From: Clostridium intestinale DSM 6191
GTDB taxonomy: Bacteria; Bacillota; Clostridia; Clostridiales; Clostridiaceae
Reading direction: 5' to 3'
Assembly (NCBI RefSeq): GCF_900130055.1
Contig: NZ_FQXU01000004.1
Span: 186,001-250,000, forward strand
DNA: 64,000 bases
This document shows, piece after piece, positions 1 through 8,955 of this stretch. The notes beneath the pieces are model-generated. The model ran no database searches and was not told where the DNA came from. It saw only the letters and a program-made list of their open reading frames with translations. The first letter of the stretch is position 1; every line of letters starts with the position of its first letter. The translations under genes and the position numbers were made by a program.

Positions 1-664
1 TTCCAAGTTCTGTGCTAGTAAAACTTCCTTCAAACTTGATTAGTTTTAAAAGGCTTGCTCCAGCCATTATTGGAACTGCTAAAAAGAAAGTAAATTGTGC
101 TGCAACTGGTCTTGCAATTCCAAGTAAAAGTGCTCCTATTATAGTCGAACCTGATCTTGAGGTTCCTGGGAAAACTGCTGCTACTAGTTGAAAAACTCCT
201 ATTATAAAAGCAGATTTATATGTGATATCTGCAATTGAATTAACTTTAGGACTTTTATTTTTGTTCCACTTCTCTATTACTAAAAATGCAACTCCCACTA
301 ATATAAGCATTATTGCTACAACTTTGCTGTTAAAGAAAAGAGAATTTAATTCATCTGACCATAATACACCAACTATTCCTGCTGGTATTGATGCTATTAC
401 AATTTTAACCCACATATTTATTTTTTCTTTATCTAATCTAAAGCCACCCTTTACTTCAAAAGGAACTAGATCTTTAAAATAAATAACTATAACCGCTAAT
501 ATTGATCCAAACTGAATTATTATTAAAAATAACTCCATAAAGTTTGAACTTACATTTAATTTTAATATTTCATCTACTAAAATCATGTGTCCAGTACTGC
601 TAATAGGCAGCCATTCTGTAATCCCCTGTATTATCCCTAATATCAGTGCTTTTAAAAATTCCAT
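1..664 (-). CDS. uppP: Undecaprenyl-diphosphatase UppP (BacA), C-terminus cut by window edge
   Basis: Integral membrane enzyme that dephosphorylates undecaprenyl pyrophosphate to recycle the lipid carrier of cell-wall synthesis; family members also confer bacitracin tolerance. I translated the minus strand by hand from the ATG at 664. The N-terminus carries GITEWLPISSTGHM (residues about 14-27, with the conserved Glu and the Ser/His motif), and FPGTSRSGST lies near residue 165-174; both are UppP signatures. Several hydrophobic segments lie between them. A GGAGGAG site precedes the ATG by a few bases. About 221 codons are visible, so roughly the last fifth of a usual ~270-residue protein lies outside the window. 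The ABC exporter genes to the right also run leftward and end 26 bases upstream, so read-through is possible. Confidence 0.93.
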   Translation of the reverse strand, partial: MEFLKALILGIIQGITEWLPISSTGHMILVDEILKLNVSSNFMELFLIIIQFGSILAVIVIYFKDLVPFEVKGGFRLDKEKINMWVKIVIASIPAGIVGVLWSDELNSLFFNSKVVAIMLILVGVAFLVIEKWNKNKSPKVNSIADITYKSAFIIGVFQLVAAVFPGTSRSGSTIIGALLLGIARPVAAQFTFFLAVPIMAGASLLKLIKFEGSFTSTELG

Positions 665-690
665 GAAACTCCTCCGTATAATAATATATT

Positions 691-2454
691 TTACGCCTGT
701 TTAACAAACTGGCTGTTATAAAGGTTGTAGTAAAAGCCTTTTTCTTCAAGTAGTTTTTCATGACTTCCTTGTTCAATTAGTTTTCCATCCTTCATAACAA
801 GTATTATATCCGCATCTTTTATAGTAGACAATCTATGAGCTATTACGAAACTAGTTCTATCTTTCATCATTGTTGCAAAGGCTTTTTGAATCTTGACTTC
901 TGTTCTTGTATCTATTGAAGATGTAGCTTCATCTAAAATCAGTATTGGTGGAAGACAAAGCATTACTCTTGCTATACACAGTAGTTGCTTTTCTCCTTGA
1001 GATAAACTTTCGCCATCATCTGATATTACAGTATCATATCCATGAGGCATTCTTTTGATAACACCATGAACATGAGCAAGTTTTGCAGCATTTATTATTT
1101 CTTCCTCAGTTGCATCTGGTTTTCCCATCGTTAAGTTTTCTCTTATTGTTCCAGACTTAAGCCAAGTTTCTTGAAGAACCATTCCATAATTAGATCTTAA
1201 ACTCTTTCTACTTATTTCACGAATATCATACCCATCTACCATTATACTTCCTTTATCTATTTCATAAAAGCGCATTAGCAAATTTATTATAGTTGTTTTT
1301 CCACATCCTGTTGGGCCTACTATTGCAATTCTTTGTCCTGATTTTACTTTGATGTTTAAATCCTCAATGAATTTTTTATCTTGTGTATATGAAAAATCAA
1401 CATCATTTAAAACAACATCACCCTTTACTTCTCCTAGTTCTTTTGCATTAGGTGCATCAGGAACTTCTGCTTTTTCTTCTATAAGTTCAAATACACGTTT
1501 AGCACAAGCTAATGCATTTTGAAGTTCAGTTACAACTCCTGATATCTCATTAAAAGGTTTTGTATATTGATTTGCATAATTTAAGAAGCTAGTTAAAACT
1601 CCAACTGTCAAGTTTCCATTTATAACAGAAATCGCTCCAAATATTCCAACTCCAGTATATACTAATCCATTTACAAATCTTGTAGCTGGGTTGGTTATTG
1701 ATGAATAAAATATAGCATGTAAAGATGCCTTTTCTAATCTAGCGTTTATTTCTCCAAAGTTTTTCGCAGCTTCTTCTTCATAACTAAAAGCTTGAACTAC
1801 CTTTTGATTTCCTATCATTTCATCAACAAAAGCAGTCTGTTCTCCTCTTATTTCTGATTGAAGCTTAAACATGCTATAGGTCTTTTTAGCAATATAACTA
1901 GCAACGTATATAGAGACTGGAGTTAAACATACAACTATAAAGGCTATTGATACATTTTCTCTAAACATGAAGAAAAGAGTTCCTAAAATAGTAATTACCC
2001 CTGTAAAAAGCTGAGTGAAGCCCATCAAAAGCCCATCAGCAAATTGATCAACATCAGCTATAACTCTACTTACAATTTCTCCATAAGACTTGCTGTCAAT
2101 ATATTTTAAAGGTAATCTCTCAATCTTTTCAAAGGCATCTTTTCTTATATCATTTATAACATTATAAACAACTTTATTGTTACATATATTCATACCCCAT
2201 TGTGATAAAGCCGTTATTGCAGTATATAAGCCTATACTCTTAAGTACTTTTATAAGTCCGTAAGTATCAACTTGATTTACGCCTATTATACAATCAATCC
2301 CATCACCAATTAAGGTTAATATATAAAGTGTTGAGGCTACTGATACTGCTGCAAGTATTATTGATAAAGTTATATATGTCCAATATTTCTTAACATAGAT
2401 TAATACCTTCGCCATTGTTTCTTTTTGATGTTTTAGTTGTTTAACCTTACTCAT
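691..2454 (-). CDS. Heterodimeric ABC exporter, subunit with intact catalytic site
   Basis: Half-transporter with an N-terminal six-helix exporter-type membrane domain (about residues 25-310) and a C-terminal nucleotide-binding domain. Walker A GPTGCGKTT lies near residue 380, followed by the signature LSQGE and Walker B ILILDEATSS, which keeps the catalytic Glu. The reading frame stays open to a Met at 2472, but a GAGGGTG site 5-10 bases before the internal ATG at 2454 makes MSKVK the better start; this leaves a 4-base gap to the upstream partner instead of an overlap. The pair resembles BmrCD/LmrCD/EfrCD-type multidrug or peptide exporters. Substrate cannot be read from sequence. The divergent LysR gene is the obvious candidate regulator. 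Confidence 0.9.
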   Translation of the reverse strand: MSKVKQLKHQKETMAKVLIYVKKYWTYITLSIILAAVSVASTLYILTLIGDGIDCIIGVNQVDTYGLIKVLKSIGLYTAITALSQWGMNICNNKVVYNVINDIRKDAFEKIERLPLKYIDSKSYGEIVSRVIADVDQFADGLLMGFTQLFTGVITILGTLFFMFRENVSIAFIVVCLTPVSIYVASYIAKKTYSMFKLQSEIRGEQTAFVDEMIGNQKVVQAFSYEEEAAKNFGEINARLEKASLHAIFYSSITNPATRFVNGLVYTGVGIFGAISVINGNLTVGVLTSFLNYANQYTKPFNEISGVVTELQNALACAKRVFELIEEKAEVPDAPNAKELGEVKGDVVLNDVDFSYTQDKKFIEDLNIKVKSGQRIAIVGPTGCGKTTIINLLMRFYEIDKGSIMVDGYDIREISRKSLRSNYGMVLQETWLKSGTIRENLTMGKPDATEEEIINAAKLAHVHGVIKRMPHGYDTVISDDGESLSQGEKQLLCIARVMLCLPPILILDEATSSIDTRTEVKIQKAFATMMKDRTSFVIAHRLSTIKDADIILVMKDGKLIEQGSHEKLLEEKGFYYNLYNSQFVKQA

Positions 2455-2458
2455 TTTT

Positions 2459-4231
2459 TCACCCTCTTCCATTTTCTGCTTTAGAATACTGTGAATAATA
2501 TATTTCTTGATATACTTGGCAAGTTTCTAGTAATTCTTGATGTGTTCCAATGCCTACTACTTTTCCTTCATCTAACACAACTATCTTATTTGCATGTTCA
2601 ATGGCAGAAGTTCTTTGAGATACAATAAACACTGTTGGCTTACTTTTCATTTTTCTTATAGCAGCTCTTAACTTCGCATCTGTTGCAAAATCTAAAGCAG
2701 ATGCACTATCATCTAATATTAAAATCTCTGGTTTTCTAACTAATGCTCTAGCTATTGTAAGTCTTTGCTTTTGTCCACCAGATAAATTTTTTCCACCTTG
2801 TTCAATAAAGCTATCTACCCCATTATCTTTTTTCAATACAAACTCTTTTGATTGCGAAATTTCTAAAGCTTCTTCTATACCTTCGCTAGAGGCATTCTTC
2901 TTCCCCCAATAAAGATTATCTTTTATACTCCCTTTAAATAGTATAGCTCTTTGCATTACTATTCCTATTTTTCTTCTTAAGTCTTCTATATTATAGTCTT
3001 TGACATTTACTCCATCTATAAGAAGTTCCCCTTCAGTAGCATCATAAAATCTTGGAAGTAAGCTTACAAAAGAAGATTTTCCTGAACCAGTTCCACCTAT
3101 AATTCCAATGGTTTCTCCCTTTTCAACTTTAAGATTGACTTCAGATAAGGCATTTTCACCTTCATTATGATATTTTAATGCAACATTTCTAAATTCAATA
3201 AATGTACCATCAGTATTTTTTTCTTCTACATTAATTACCTTGTTATCTTCCTTATTAATCTTAGGATGAATTTCAAAAATTGACTGTACGCGGTTTCCAC
3301 ATGCAAAGGCTTTAGTTACTGAAATGATTAAATTTGCTAATTTAATAAGCTCAATCAATATTTGAGACATATAACTTACAAGTGCTATTACTGCTCCTGT
3401 TGTTAATGCCCCACTGTTAACTCTTATTGCTCCTGTATATAAAATCCCTACAATAGCTGCATTTACAATGATGTAGGTTACTGGATTCATGAAGGCAAGA
3501 ATTCTACCTACAAAAAGCTGTAACTTCTTTAAAATCTCATTATTTTTCTTAAAAGTTTCTATTTCTTCCTCTTCTTTATGAAAAGCACGTATTACACGAG
3601 CTCCAATAAGATTTTCTCTTGTATTTTTTAATACAGTATCAAGAGCTATCTGAACCTTTTTATAAAGAGGTATACTTACAAACATCACTCCAAAAACAAT
3701 TATTGAAAGAACAGGAATTGATATAAGAAATATTAGTGCTGATTGAACATCAATTGTAAAGGCCATTATCATTGCACCTATAACTATAAATGGCGAACGC
3801 ATAAACAACCTTAGTACCATATTTACCCCAGCTTGAATCTGGTTTATATCACTTGTCATTCTAGTAATCATTGTTGATGTACCTAACTTATCCATCTCTG
3901 AAAAACCTAAAGCTTGAATATGATCAAACAATCTTTGTCTTAAAATTGTTGAAAAACCAACTGCGGCTTTGGCTGAATAATATTGTGCTGTAATTGAACA
4001 AACTAATCCTATTATTCCAAGAGCTATCATAATGGTGCACATCTTAAAGATATACATCTTATCTCCATTTTTAATACCAACATCTATGATTGATTTCATA
4101 ACTATTGGAATAAATAATTCAAAAGCAGCTTCTAACATCTTAAATAAAGGCGCTAATATAGATTCTTTTTTATAATCTTTTAAATGAATTAATAATTTCC
4201 TCATCTCACCACTCCTAATAATATTAAACAT
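2459..4231 (-). CDS. Heterodimeric ABC exporter, subunit with degenerate Walker B
   Basis: First gene of a two-gene leftward operon. It has an N-terminal exporter membrane domain and a C-terminal ATPase domain with Walker A GGTGSGKSS, a canonical signature LSGGQKQRLTIAR and Walker B ILILDDSASALD. The Asp in place of the usual catalytic Glu after Walker B (DD rather than DE) is the mark of the degenerate-site half of heterodimeric exporters such as BmrC or TM287. Together with the downstream subunit (DE retained) this predicts one active and one degenerate ATP site. Length (590 residues) is normal for the family. Transcription probably starts in the 175-base gap shared with the LysR gene. Confidence 0.9.
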   Translation of the reverse strand: MFNIIRSGEMRKLLIHLKDYKKESILAPLFKMLEAAFELFIPIVMKSIIDVGIKNGDKMYIFKMCTIMIALGIIGLVCSITAQYYSAKAAVGFSTILRQRLFDHIQALGFSEMDKLGTSTMITRMTSDINQIQAGVNMVLRLFMRSPFIVIGAMIMAFTIDVQSALIFLISIPVLSIIVFGVMFVSIPLYKKVQIALDTVLKNTRENLIGARVIRAFHKEEEEIETFKKNNEILKKLQLFVGRILAFMNPVTYIIVNAAIVGILYTGAIRVNSGALTTGAVIALVSYMSQILIELIKLANLIISVTKAFACGNRVQSIFEIHPKINKEDNKVINVEEKNTDGTFIEFRNVALKYHNEGENALSEVNLKVEKGETIGIIGGTGSGKSSFVSLLPRFYDATEGELLIDGVNVKDYNIEDLRRKIGIVMQRAILFKGSIKDNLYWGKKNASSEGIEEALEISQSKEFVLKKDNGVDSFIEQGGKNLSGGQKQRLTIARALVRKPEILILDDSASALDFATDAKLRAAIRKMKSKPTVFIVSQRTSAIEHANKIVVLDEGKVVGIGTHQELLETCQVYQEIYYSQYSKAENGRG

Positions 4232-4406
4232 GTATAAATAGATTTTTACAAAAAAGCTAGTGTTCTATTCTAATTTTTAAGGATAATCAAACTTAATTTT
4301 TATCTACTAAAATATAGTATACAGTTTTTTCATATATATAAAAAATACTTATTTTAGCTATGATCCATATAAAAATAATATGTTATACTTAACTTAGGGT
4401 GATTAT
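4232..4406. promoter_or_regulatory. Divergent control region between ABC exporter and LysR gene
   Basis: AT-rich intergenic stretch that must hold both divergent promoters. An 8-base inverted repeat, CTAAAATA at 4307-4314 and TATTTTAG at 4350-4357, could be a regulator site, but LysR sites are usually closer-spaced T-N11-A motifs, so this is only a candidate. A -10-like TATACT lies shortly before the lysR ribosome binding site. Confidence 0.35.
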
Positions 4407-5273
4407 ATGGATTTAAAACAACTAAAATATTTTTTAACTATTGCTGAAGAAAGGCAGATTACAGCAGCTGCAAAAAAACTACATATAGCTCAGCCTCCCC
4501 TAAGTTATCAGTTAAATCTTTTAGAACAAGAACTAGGCGTAACTTTAGTAAAACGTGGCCCTAGAAACATAGAATTAACTGACGCTGGTAGACTCCTCTA
4601 CAAACGTGCAGAACAATTACTTGATATTGCTGCCATAACTAAACGTGAGGTTGAGAACTGTGGAAAAGGACTATCTGGTGTGTTATCTATAGGCGCTATA
4701 TCTTCATCAGGAGGTATAATCCCTAATTTTAATATGCTTGAATTTACTGAACATTATCCAGATGTCCGCTTTGAAATATATGAGGGAAATACTTTTTCTG
4801 TTATAGAAATGCTAGAAAAACGTATTATTGAGCTTGGAATAATACGAACTCCCTTTAAACATAACATGCTAGAGTGCCGTTATGCTTCATTGGAGCCTAT
4901 GGTTGCTGTTATGAAGGAGAAATTCATATGTGGAGAAGCTCAAAATGTTATAACTATTGAAGAACTTAAAGACAAGCCTCTAATAATCTACAGAAGATTT
5001 GAAGAACTTATTTATGATGTTTTTAAAGAGTTTGAAATAAAACCCTTTATCTGCTGCAAAAATGATGATGCAAGAACTACACTAAATTGGGCTAAAGAAG
5101 GGTTTGGTATAGGAATAGTTCCAAGATCAGCTCTTTTAACTATGGATTGTTCCGAACTTATAGTTAAAGATATACTTCACGATAAAATGCATACAAGAAT
5201 TGCAGTTACTTGGCTAAAAAACTCCTCCTTATCTCCACTTGCAGAAAGGTTTATTGAATTATTTCAGGAGTGA
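4407..5273 (+). CDS. LysR-family transcriptional regulator
   Basis: A 288-residue LysR-type regulator. The N-terminal winged helix-turn-helix is typical: MDLKQLKYFLTIAEERQITA and LHIAQPPLSYQLNLLEQELG, followed by LVKRGPR and the linker helix. A periplasmic-binding-like effector domain fills residues about 90-288, including GVLSIGAISSSG. It is transcribed divergently from the ABC exporter operon, the classic arrangement for a LysR protein that controls its neighbour and itself. Start is set by AGGGTGAT about five bases before the ATG. The effector is unknown; the presence of an exporter suggests a toxic small molecule, which is inference. Confidence 0.88.
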   Translation: MDLKQLKYFLTIAEERQITAAAKKLHIAQPPLSYQLNLLEQELGVTLVKRGPRNIELTDAGRLLYKRAEQLLDIAAITKREVENCGKGLSGVLSIGAISSSGGIIPNFNMLEFTEHYPDVRFEIYEGNTFSVIEMLEKRIIELGIIRTPFKHNMLECRYASLEPMVAVMKEKFICGEAQNVITIEELKDKPLIIYRRFEELIYDVFKEFEIKPFICCKNDDARTTLNWAKEGFGIGIVPRSALLTMDCSELIVKDILHDKMHTRIAVTWLKNSSLSPLAERFIELFQE

Positions 5274-5373
5274 TTTATATATAATGATTATATATCTAAT
5301 TGTGTTTTCATATAAATTGTGTATATGAAGTTTATATTCTTGGTGAAAGTTTTAATGTAGGATTAAATATAGC

Positions 5374-5428
5374 AAAAAAATTATAGGTGGGGTTATCCAC
5401 CTATAATTCTTAATATGAGAAAATTACG
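5374..5428. repeat. Direct repeat copy 1 (left flank of fmt)
   Basis: Stretch of about 55 bases that closely matches 6495-6552: both have a short A-run, the same hairpin core (TTATAGGT, then GGGTTATCC, then ACCTATAAT) and the following TATGAGAAA. The two copies have the same orientation and bracket the lone fmt gene. Confidence 0.6.
5381..5406 (-). terminator. Intrinsic terminator of fmt
   Basis: Perfect 10-bp stem TTATAGGTGG / CCACCTATAA with a 6-base loop. On the minus strand it is followed by a run of seven T, so it fits termination of fmt, whose stop is about 45 bases upstream. It may also stop the convergent lysR transcript, but lacks a T-run on that side. Confidence 0.75.
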
Positions 5429-5451
5429 AATCAATAGTCATAATTAATTAA

Positions 5452-6405
5452 TTATGATAATACAATGCCTTTTTCTATTTTATTTCCTTTTAAAAATTCT
5501 TTTACCTCAAGAGGTTTTCCTCCTGGAAGCTGTAATATTTCTATAATTAGAATACCGTTATCGGTGGCGACTGTAATACCTTCATTATTTGCATCCATGA
5601 TATAACCAGGTGGTTTAGTAATACTTGCCTCTACTGATTTAGATTTAAAGATTTTAAATGGAATATCTTTATAATAAGTATAGGCAGTTGGCCATGAGTT
5701 TATATTTTTATGTGGCCAAGAACTCAACCCTCTTATTAAATTATGTATGTTAATACTGCTGTCATTCCAATTAATCTTTGCCATTTGCTTGTTTAACATC
5801 TGTACATAAGAGCCTCCATCACGCTGTTGTTTTATCCCACAAATTTTACCTGTGATGATTCCATCTATTGTTTCCCCTAACAGTTCAGCACCGTCTATTT
5901 TTAATAATTCGTACAATTCTCCTGCTGTCATAGATTCAGATATGTCAAACTCACTTCTCATAAGCATGTCACCAGTATCTATACCCGTATCCATTAGTAT
6001 AGTTGTATTTCCAGTTCTTATTTCCCCTTTTATCAAACTCCAATTTATTGGTGATGATCCCCTATACTTTGGGAGAAGAGATGCATGTAGATTAATACAT
6101 CCGAGTCTTGGTATATCAATTATCTGCTGAGTTATGATTTGCCCATATGCTACAACAATAATAAAATCAGGTTTTATTTCTCTTAATTTATCAATAACTA
6201 CAGCGTCTGTTTTTATTTTATCGGGTTGAAAAATTGGAATTCCATTCGATAGCCCCACCTCTTTGACTGGTGAAATTGCTACCTTTTTTCCTCTTCCACT
6301 TGGTTTATCAGGTTGTGTTACAATCGCACTTACATTATATTTCTCTATCATCTTCTTCAATGAAGGAACTGCAAAATCAGGAGTTCCCATAAAAACTATT
6401 TTCAT
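5452..6405 (-). CDS. fmt: Methionyl-tRNA formyltransferase
   Basis: Transfers a formyl group from 10-formyl-THF to Met-tRNAi for translation initiation. The 317-residue product begins MKIVFMGTPDFAVPSL and contains NLHASLLPKYRGSSPI, with the catalytic Asn and His, and LMDTGIDTGDM with the catalytic Asp. The C-terminal OB-like part is present, so length is normal. GGAGGT seven bases before the ATG at 6405 selects this start over an upstream in-frame Met at 6420. The gene stands alone with its own terminator rather than in the usual priA-def-fmt-rsmB cluster, and is bracketed by direct repeats. It may therefore be a second copy; the window cannot show whether another fmt exists. Confidence 0.9.
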   Translation of the reverse strand: MKIVFMGTPDFAVPSLKKMIEKYNVSAIVTQPDKPSGRGKKVAISPVKEVGLSNGIPIFQPDKIKTDAVVIDKLREIKPDFIIVVAYGQIITQQIIDIPRLGCINLHASLLPKYRGSSPINWSLIKGEIRTGNTTILMDTGIDTGDMLMRSEFDISESMTAGELYELLKIDGAELLGETIDGIITGKICGIKQQRDGGSYVQMLNKQMAKINWNDSSINIHNLIRGLSSWPHKNINSWPTAYTYYKDIPFKIFKSKSVEASITKPPGYIMDANNEGITVATDNGILIIEILQLPGGKPLEVKEFLKGNKIEKGIVLS

Positions 6406-6494
6406 TATTGATACCTCCAATTGTAGTAATACCCATTTTATTATACCATAATTTTCAAAACATTAAGCCAAGTGATTTCCTATACTTTAAATTT

Positions 6495-6552
6495 CAAAAA
6501 AGCATTATAGGTAGGGTTATCCACCTATAATGCTTTTTATGAGAAAGATTAT
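6495..6552. repeat. Direct repeat copy 2 (right flank of fmt)
   Basis: Second copy of the repeat at 5374-5428. Similarity continues past the hairpin into TATGAGAAA, so it is more than two independent terminators that happen to look alike. Confidence 0.6.
6501..6534. terminator. Bidirectional intrinsic terminator
   Basis: Perfect 12-bp stem AGCATTATAGGT / ACCTATAATGCT with an A-run before and a T-run after, so it can work on both strands. It lies downstream of the leftward SdpI-like gene and its small upstream partner. Confidence 0.78.
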
Positions 6553-6616
6553 CCTTAGCTATATTAATTCAAAAAGCAAAAACATTGTAATTAATAATGA
6601 AATACGTTTTACCAAG

Positions 6617-6955
6617 CTATAATTTTTTACTTCCATCTTTGTTAAAGATCTTTCTTAAATGTACCTCTCCAGCAAGTATAATTGCTGATGTTCCTAAAAT
6701 TACAAGTATTATTTTTATTGATTCAACTAATTTAGGCAAAGTAAACTGAATAATAACTCCAATTAATGCTAAAATTATTCCTCCTACTATAAATGCATTG
6801 CTTCCATACTTTTGGGCTTCTGCCCATGTGTCCTTATTTCGCATCGATAACCTTGAACGCCAACCATAAATACTATTGATGTTTTTGGGTGGAAATAATT
6901 TAAAAAACACGCCCCCCAATAATGCAAATAGCAAACCAATCTCTATTAATATCAT
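6617..6955 (-). CDS. SdpI-like membrane protein
   Basis: A 112-residue protein with three hydrophobic segments (about residues 3-20, 52-72 and 80-97). The segment NINSIYGWRSRLSMRNKDTW matches the NxxYGxRT...S..N...W pattern of the SdpI family, membrane proteins named after the Bacillus immunity protein for the SDP toxin. This is the single-domain short form of the family. No toxin gene is visible nearby, so an immunity role is not supported; a general membrane function is as likely. A GGGGGTG site lies before the ATG. Confidence 0.75.
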   Translation of the reverse strand: MILIEIGLLFALLGGVFFKLFPPKNINSIYGWRSRLSMRNKDTWAEAQKYGSNAFIVGGIILALIGVIIQFTLPKLVESIKIILVILGTSAIILAGEVHLRKIFNKDGSKKL

Positions 6956-6987
6956 TTGGCACCCCCATTTAAACTCCTATATTCATA

Positions 6988-7197
6988 CTATTTTATTATT
7001 CTTTCTTCAGTAATTTTAACCTTTTCAATAAATGGCTGTAAATCAACTATCGCCTCTTTGCTAAGCCCTTTTGCTTTAAATATTATCTCACCTGATATAT
7101 CAACACTCCCCTCTTTTAATATAGTTCTATTAACATCTAAAGTTACGTTTTCATCAGAGACTAAACTTGCAAACCTTTCTGATAATATTGGAGTCAT
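6988..7197 (-). CDS. Small hypothetical protein or gene remnant
   Basis: An open frame of 69 codons, with no recognised family. The product is polar, alternating Val/Ile/Lys-rich, and has no membrane segment. It ends 32 bases before the SdpI-like gene and reads in the same direction. There is no convincing ribosome binding site before its ATG, and an in-frame stop lies five codons upstream. It could be a short partner gene or the tail of a protein whose 5' part has been lost. I favour a remnant weakly. Confidence 0.35.
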   Translation of the reverse strand: MTPILSERFASLVSDENVTLDVNRTILKEGSVDISGEIIFKAKGLSKEAIVDLQPFIEKVKITEERIIK

Positions 7198-7263
7198 AGG
7201 TTGAAGATAAATTTATGTTACTTTATTTGTACAAATTATAATTTATCAAATTACTTCTAACAA

Positions 7264-7953
7264 TTAATTTAGCGACTTAATCTCAATAAAATTTTTGTTA
7301 TTAATATCATTATCATGTTTACGGTTTATAAAAATTGGCGTAAATCCAAAATTTTCAGCCCCTAGAACATCGGCTTCAAAGTTATCTCCAATGAAATAAA
7401 CTTGTTTCATTTCTATTTTAGTCTCATACTTTTTAATATCATCAAATACAATTTTAAATAAATCTTTATGCGGTTTCCTTATCTTATAGTCAGCACTAAA
7501 ATGTATATTAACAAAATATTTTTCTAAATCATACTGATTAATGAATTTTCTCATCACATTCTTTTTAAATATGGAGTTACTCAATAAATAAACTGGAATT
7601 CCTAATAACTTAAGTTGCTCTAAAGTATAAATTGTGTCATTAAACAATTCAGTAGTATTTATTTCAAGTGCACAATTAAATAAAATTTCTTCTAATGGAT
7701 AATTAACCTTAAAACCATATTTGTTTTTAAAATCTAAAAGTTCATCTTCAAATGCTACTTCTGAATTATCCTCGTTTCTTTTATCATAAAGTTCTTTCCA
7801 ATATGTAGCTGCATAATCTAGCAATCCAACTTTATCAGTATCCTTTGATAAGATATTTTCATGTAGATAAGATAAACCCGAATTAAAATCAAATTTAATG
7901 TCATGAAGCAATGTCTCAAATAAATCAAAGACAATGACTTTAACTTTTGTCAT
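7264..7953 (-). CDS. HAD-family hydrolase
   Basis: Cytosolic haloacid-dehalogenase superfamily protein of 229 residues, probably a small-molecule phosphatase. Motif I is VFDLFETLL, with the nucleophile Asp; the second Asp of the usual DxDx(T/V) is Phe, as in the DxFxTL subgroup. Motif II is LLSNS, the motif III Lys lies in IRKPHKDLF, and motif IV is FIGDNFEADVLGAENFGF. A helical cap sits between motifs I and II (C1 type). The ATG at 7953 is preceded by GGAGGGGG, so it is preferred over an upstream in-frame TTG. The substrate is unknown. Confidence 0.85.
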   Translation of the reverse strand: MTKVKVIVFDLFETLLHDIKFDFNSGLSYLHENILSKDTDKVGLLDYAATYWKELYDKRNEDNSEVAFEDELLDFKNKYGFKVNYPLEEILFNCALEINTTELFNDTIYTLEQLKLLGIPVYLLSNSIFKKNVMRKFINQYDLEKYFVNIHFSADYKIRKPHKDLFKIVFDDIKKYETKIEMKQVYFIGDNFEADVLGAENFGFTPIFINRKHDNDINNKNFIEIKSLN

Positions 7954-8005
7954 AATCCCCCTCCACAAATCACTATTTATAATTACTTAATTCTTAAATT
8001 AGATT

Positions 8006-8761
8006 TTATAGCGGTTTTTGAGCAAGATATAATGGAATAGTATCTTTAATAATAATTTTATTGCCAAAATCCATAATTGCCTTTCTTACTGCCGCATAAA
8101 ATTTAGACTTATATGGCTCTTGTAAAGTTATATGTTCGCAATGTGTACTAATATATGAAATATATTCATCAGCATTAAGTGTCCTTACCTTATTCCATTC
8201 TTTATATTTATAATTAACAAATCCATAATTCACAACATTGCTATATTGCATTTTACGATTATATTTCTGCTTAACAGAAAAATGTTCTTTATAAACCTCA
8301 TCTATTCTATTGTATAGCTCTTCATTTTCACTTTTCTCATCCGAACGGGTCATAAACATTGCAAGAATGCCACCAGGTTTTAGAATATTGTAGACTTTTG
8401 AGAATGCTATTTCTTCAGGTATCCATTGAATTGTAGCTGCTGAATATATTAAATCAAATGTTTGCTTTCCAAAGTCGTATGTTTCAAAATCAGCATTTAC
8501 AATATCAAAATTACTATAAGTCCCATATCTGCTTTTCATAAATTCTGTGAAGTTCTCCCCGAGTTCAATAGCCTTATAACTACAGCCAGTTTTTAAAATA
8601 GGCTCTGTTGCTTGTCCTGTCCCTGGGCCAATTTCAAGTACATCTTTTCTTAAGTTCAAATTAGCAACAGCTATAATTTCTGAGAATAGTTCATCACAAT
8701 ATCGTGGTCTATATTTATCAAATGTTTCTGGTATTCGGTCAAATGTATTTCTAAAATCCAT
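8006..8761 (-). CDS. Class I SAM-dependent methyltransferase
   Basis: A 251-residue Rossmann-fold methyltransferase. Motif I is VLEIGPGTGQATEPIL (about residues 40-55), followed by an acidic AIELGENF, motif II-like DIVNADFETYDF, and the post-motif LIYSAATIQWIPEEIAF with ILKPGGILAMF. The pattern matches the Methyltransf_11/25 group that acts on small molecules. There is no membrane segment. It is transcribed leftward just upstream of the HAD gene with a short gap, so the two could share a transcript. The methyl acceptor is not predictable. Confidence 0.85.
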   Translation of the reverse strand: MDFRNTFDRIPETFDKYRPRYCDELFSEIIAVANLNLRKDVLEIGPGTGQATEPILKTGCSYKAIELGENFTEFMKSRYGTYSNFDIVNADFETYDFGKQTFDLIYSAATIQWIPEEIAFSKVYNILKPGGILAMFMTRSDEKSENEELYNRIDEVYKEHFSVKQKYNRKMQYSNVVNYGFVNYKYKEWNKVRTLNADEYISYISTHCEHITLQEPYKSKFYAAVRKAIMDFGNKIIIKDTIPLYLAQKPL

Positions 8762-8873
8762 TTTTTCTCCATCCCCTAAATTACTATTTTCCTCTATAAT
8801 TTCTTCCTATTAATTGTTCATTAACCCTTAGTAGGTTATTTCTTATTATACCATAATTTACCTCATAATATTA

Positions 8874-8902
8874 TAAGGGAACTTCTAAATGAAGCTCCCT
8901 TA
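8874..8902 (-). terminator. Probable terminator of the prFMN operon
   Basis: Stem TAAGGGA / TCCCTTA extended by CTTC / GAAG with one mismatch, lying between the end of the lpdD-ubiX-PPOX operon and the methyltransferase gene. The T-run is weak, so termination strength is uncertain. Confidence 0.5.
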
Positions 8903-8955
8903 ATCTATATAAAACCAAACTATCTTTAAATTTTCCCATTACTAACGTTTTGTGT

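Noticed and set aside
2455-2472. Apparent 14-base overlap of the two ABC exporter genes
   Set aside because: It disappears when the downstream gene starts at the ATG with a good ribosome binding site (2454).
5852-6130. 92-codon plus-strand open frame inside fmt
   Set aside because: Shadow of a well-supported gene on the other strand; no ribosome binding site or recognisable product.
6956-7204. 82-codon plus-strand open frame opposite the small hypothetical gene
   Set aside because: No ribosome binding site and no family; overlaps a slightly better minus-strand candidate.
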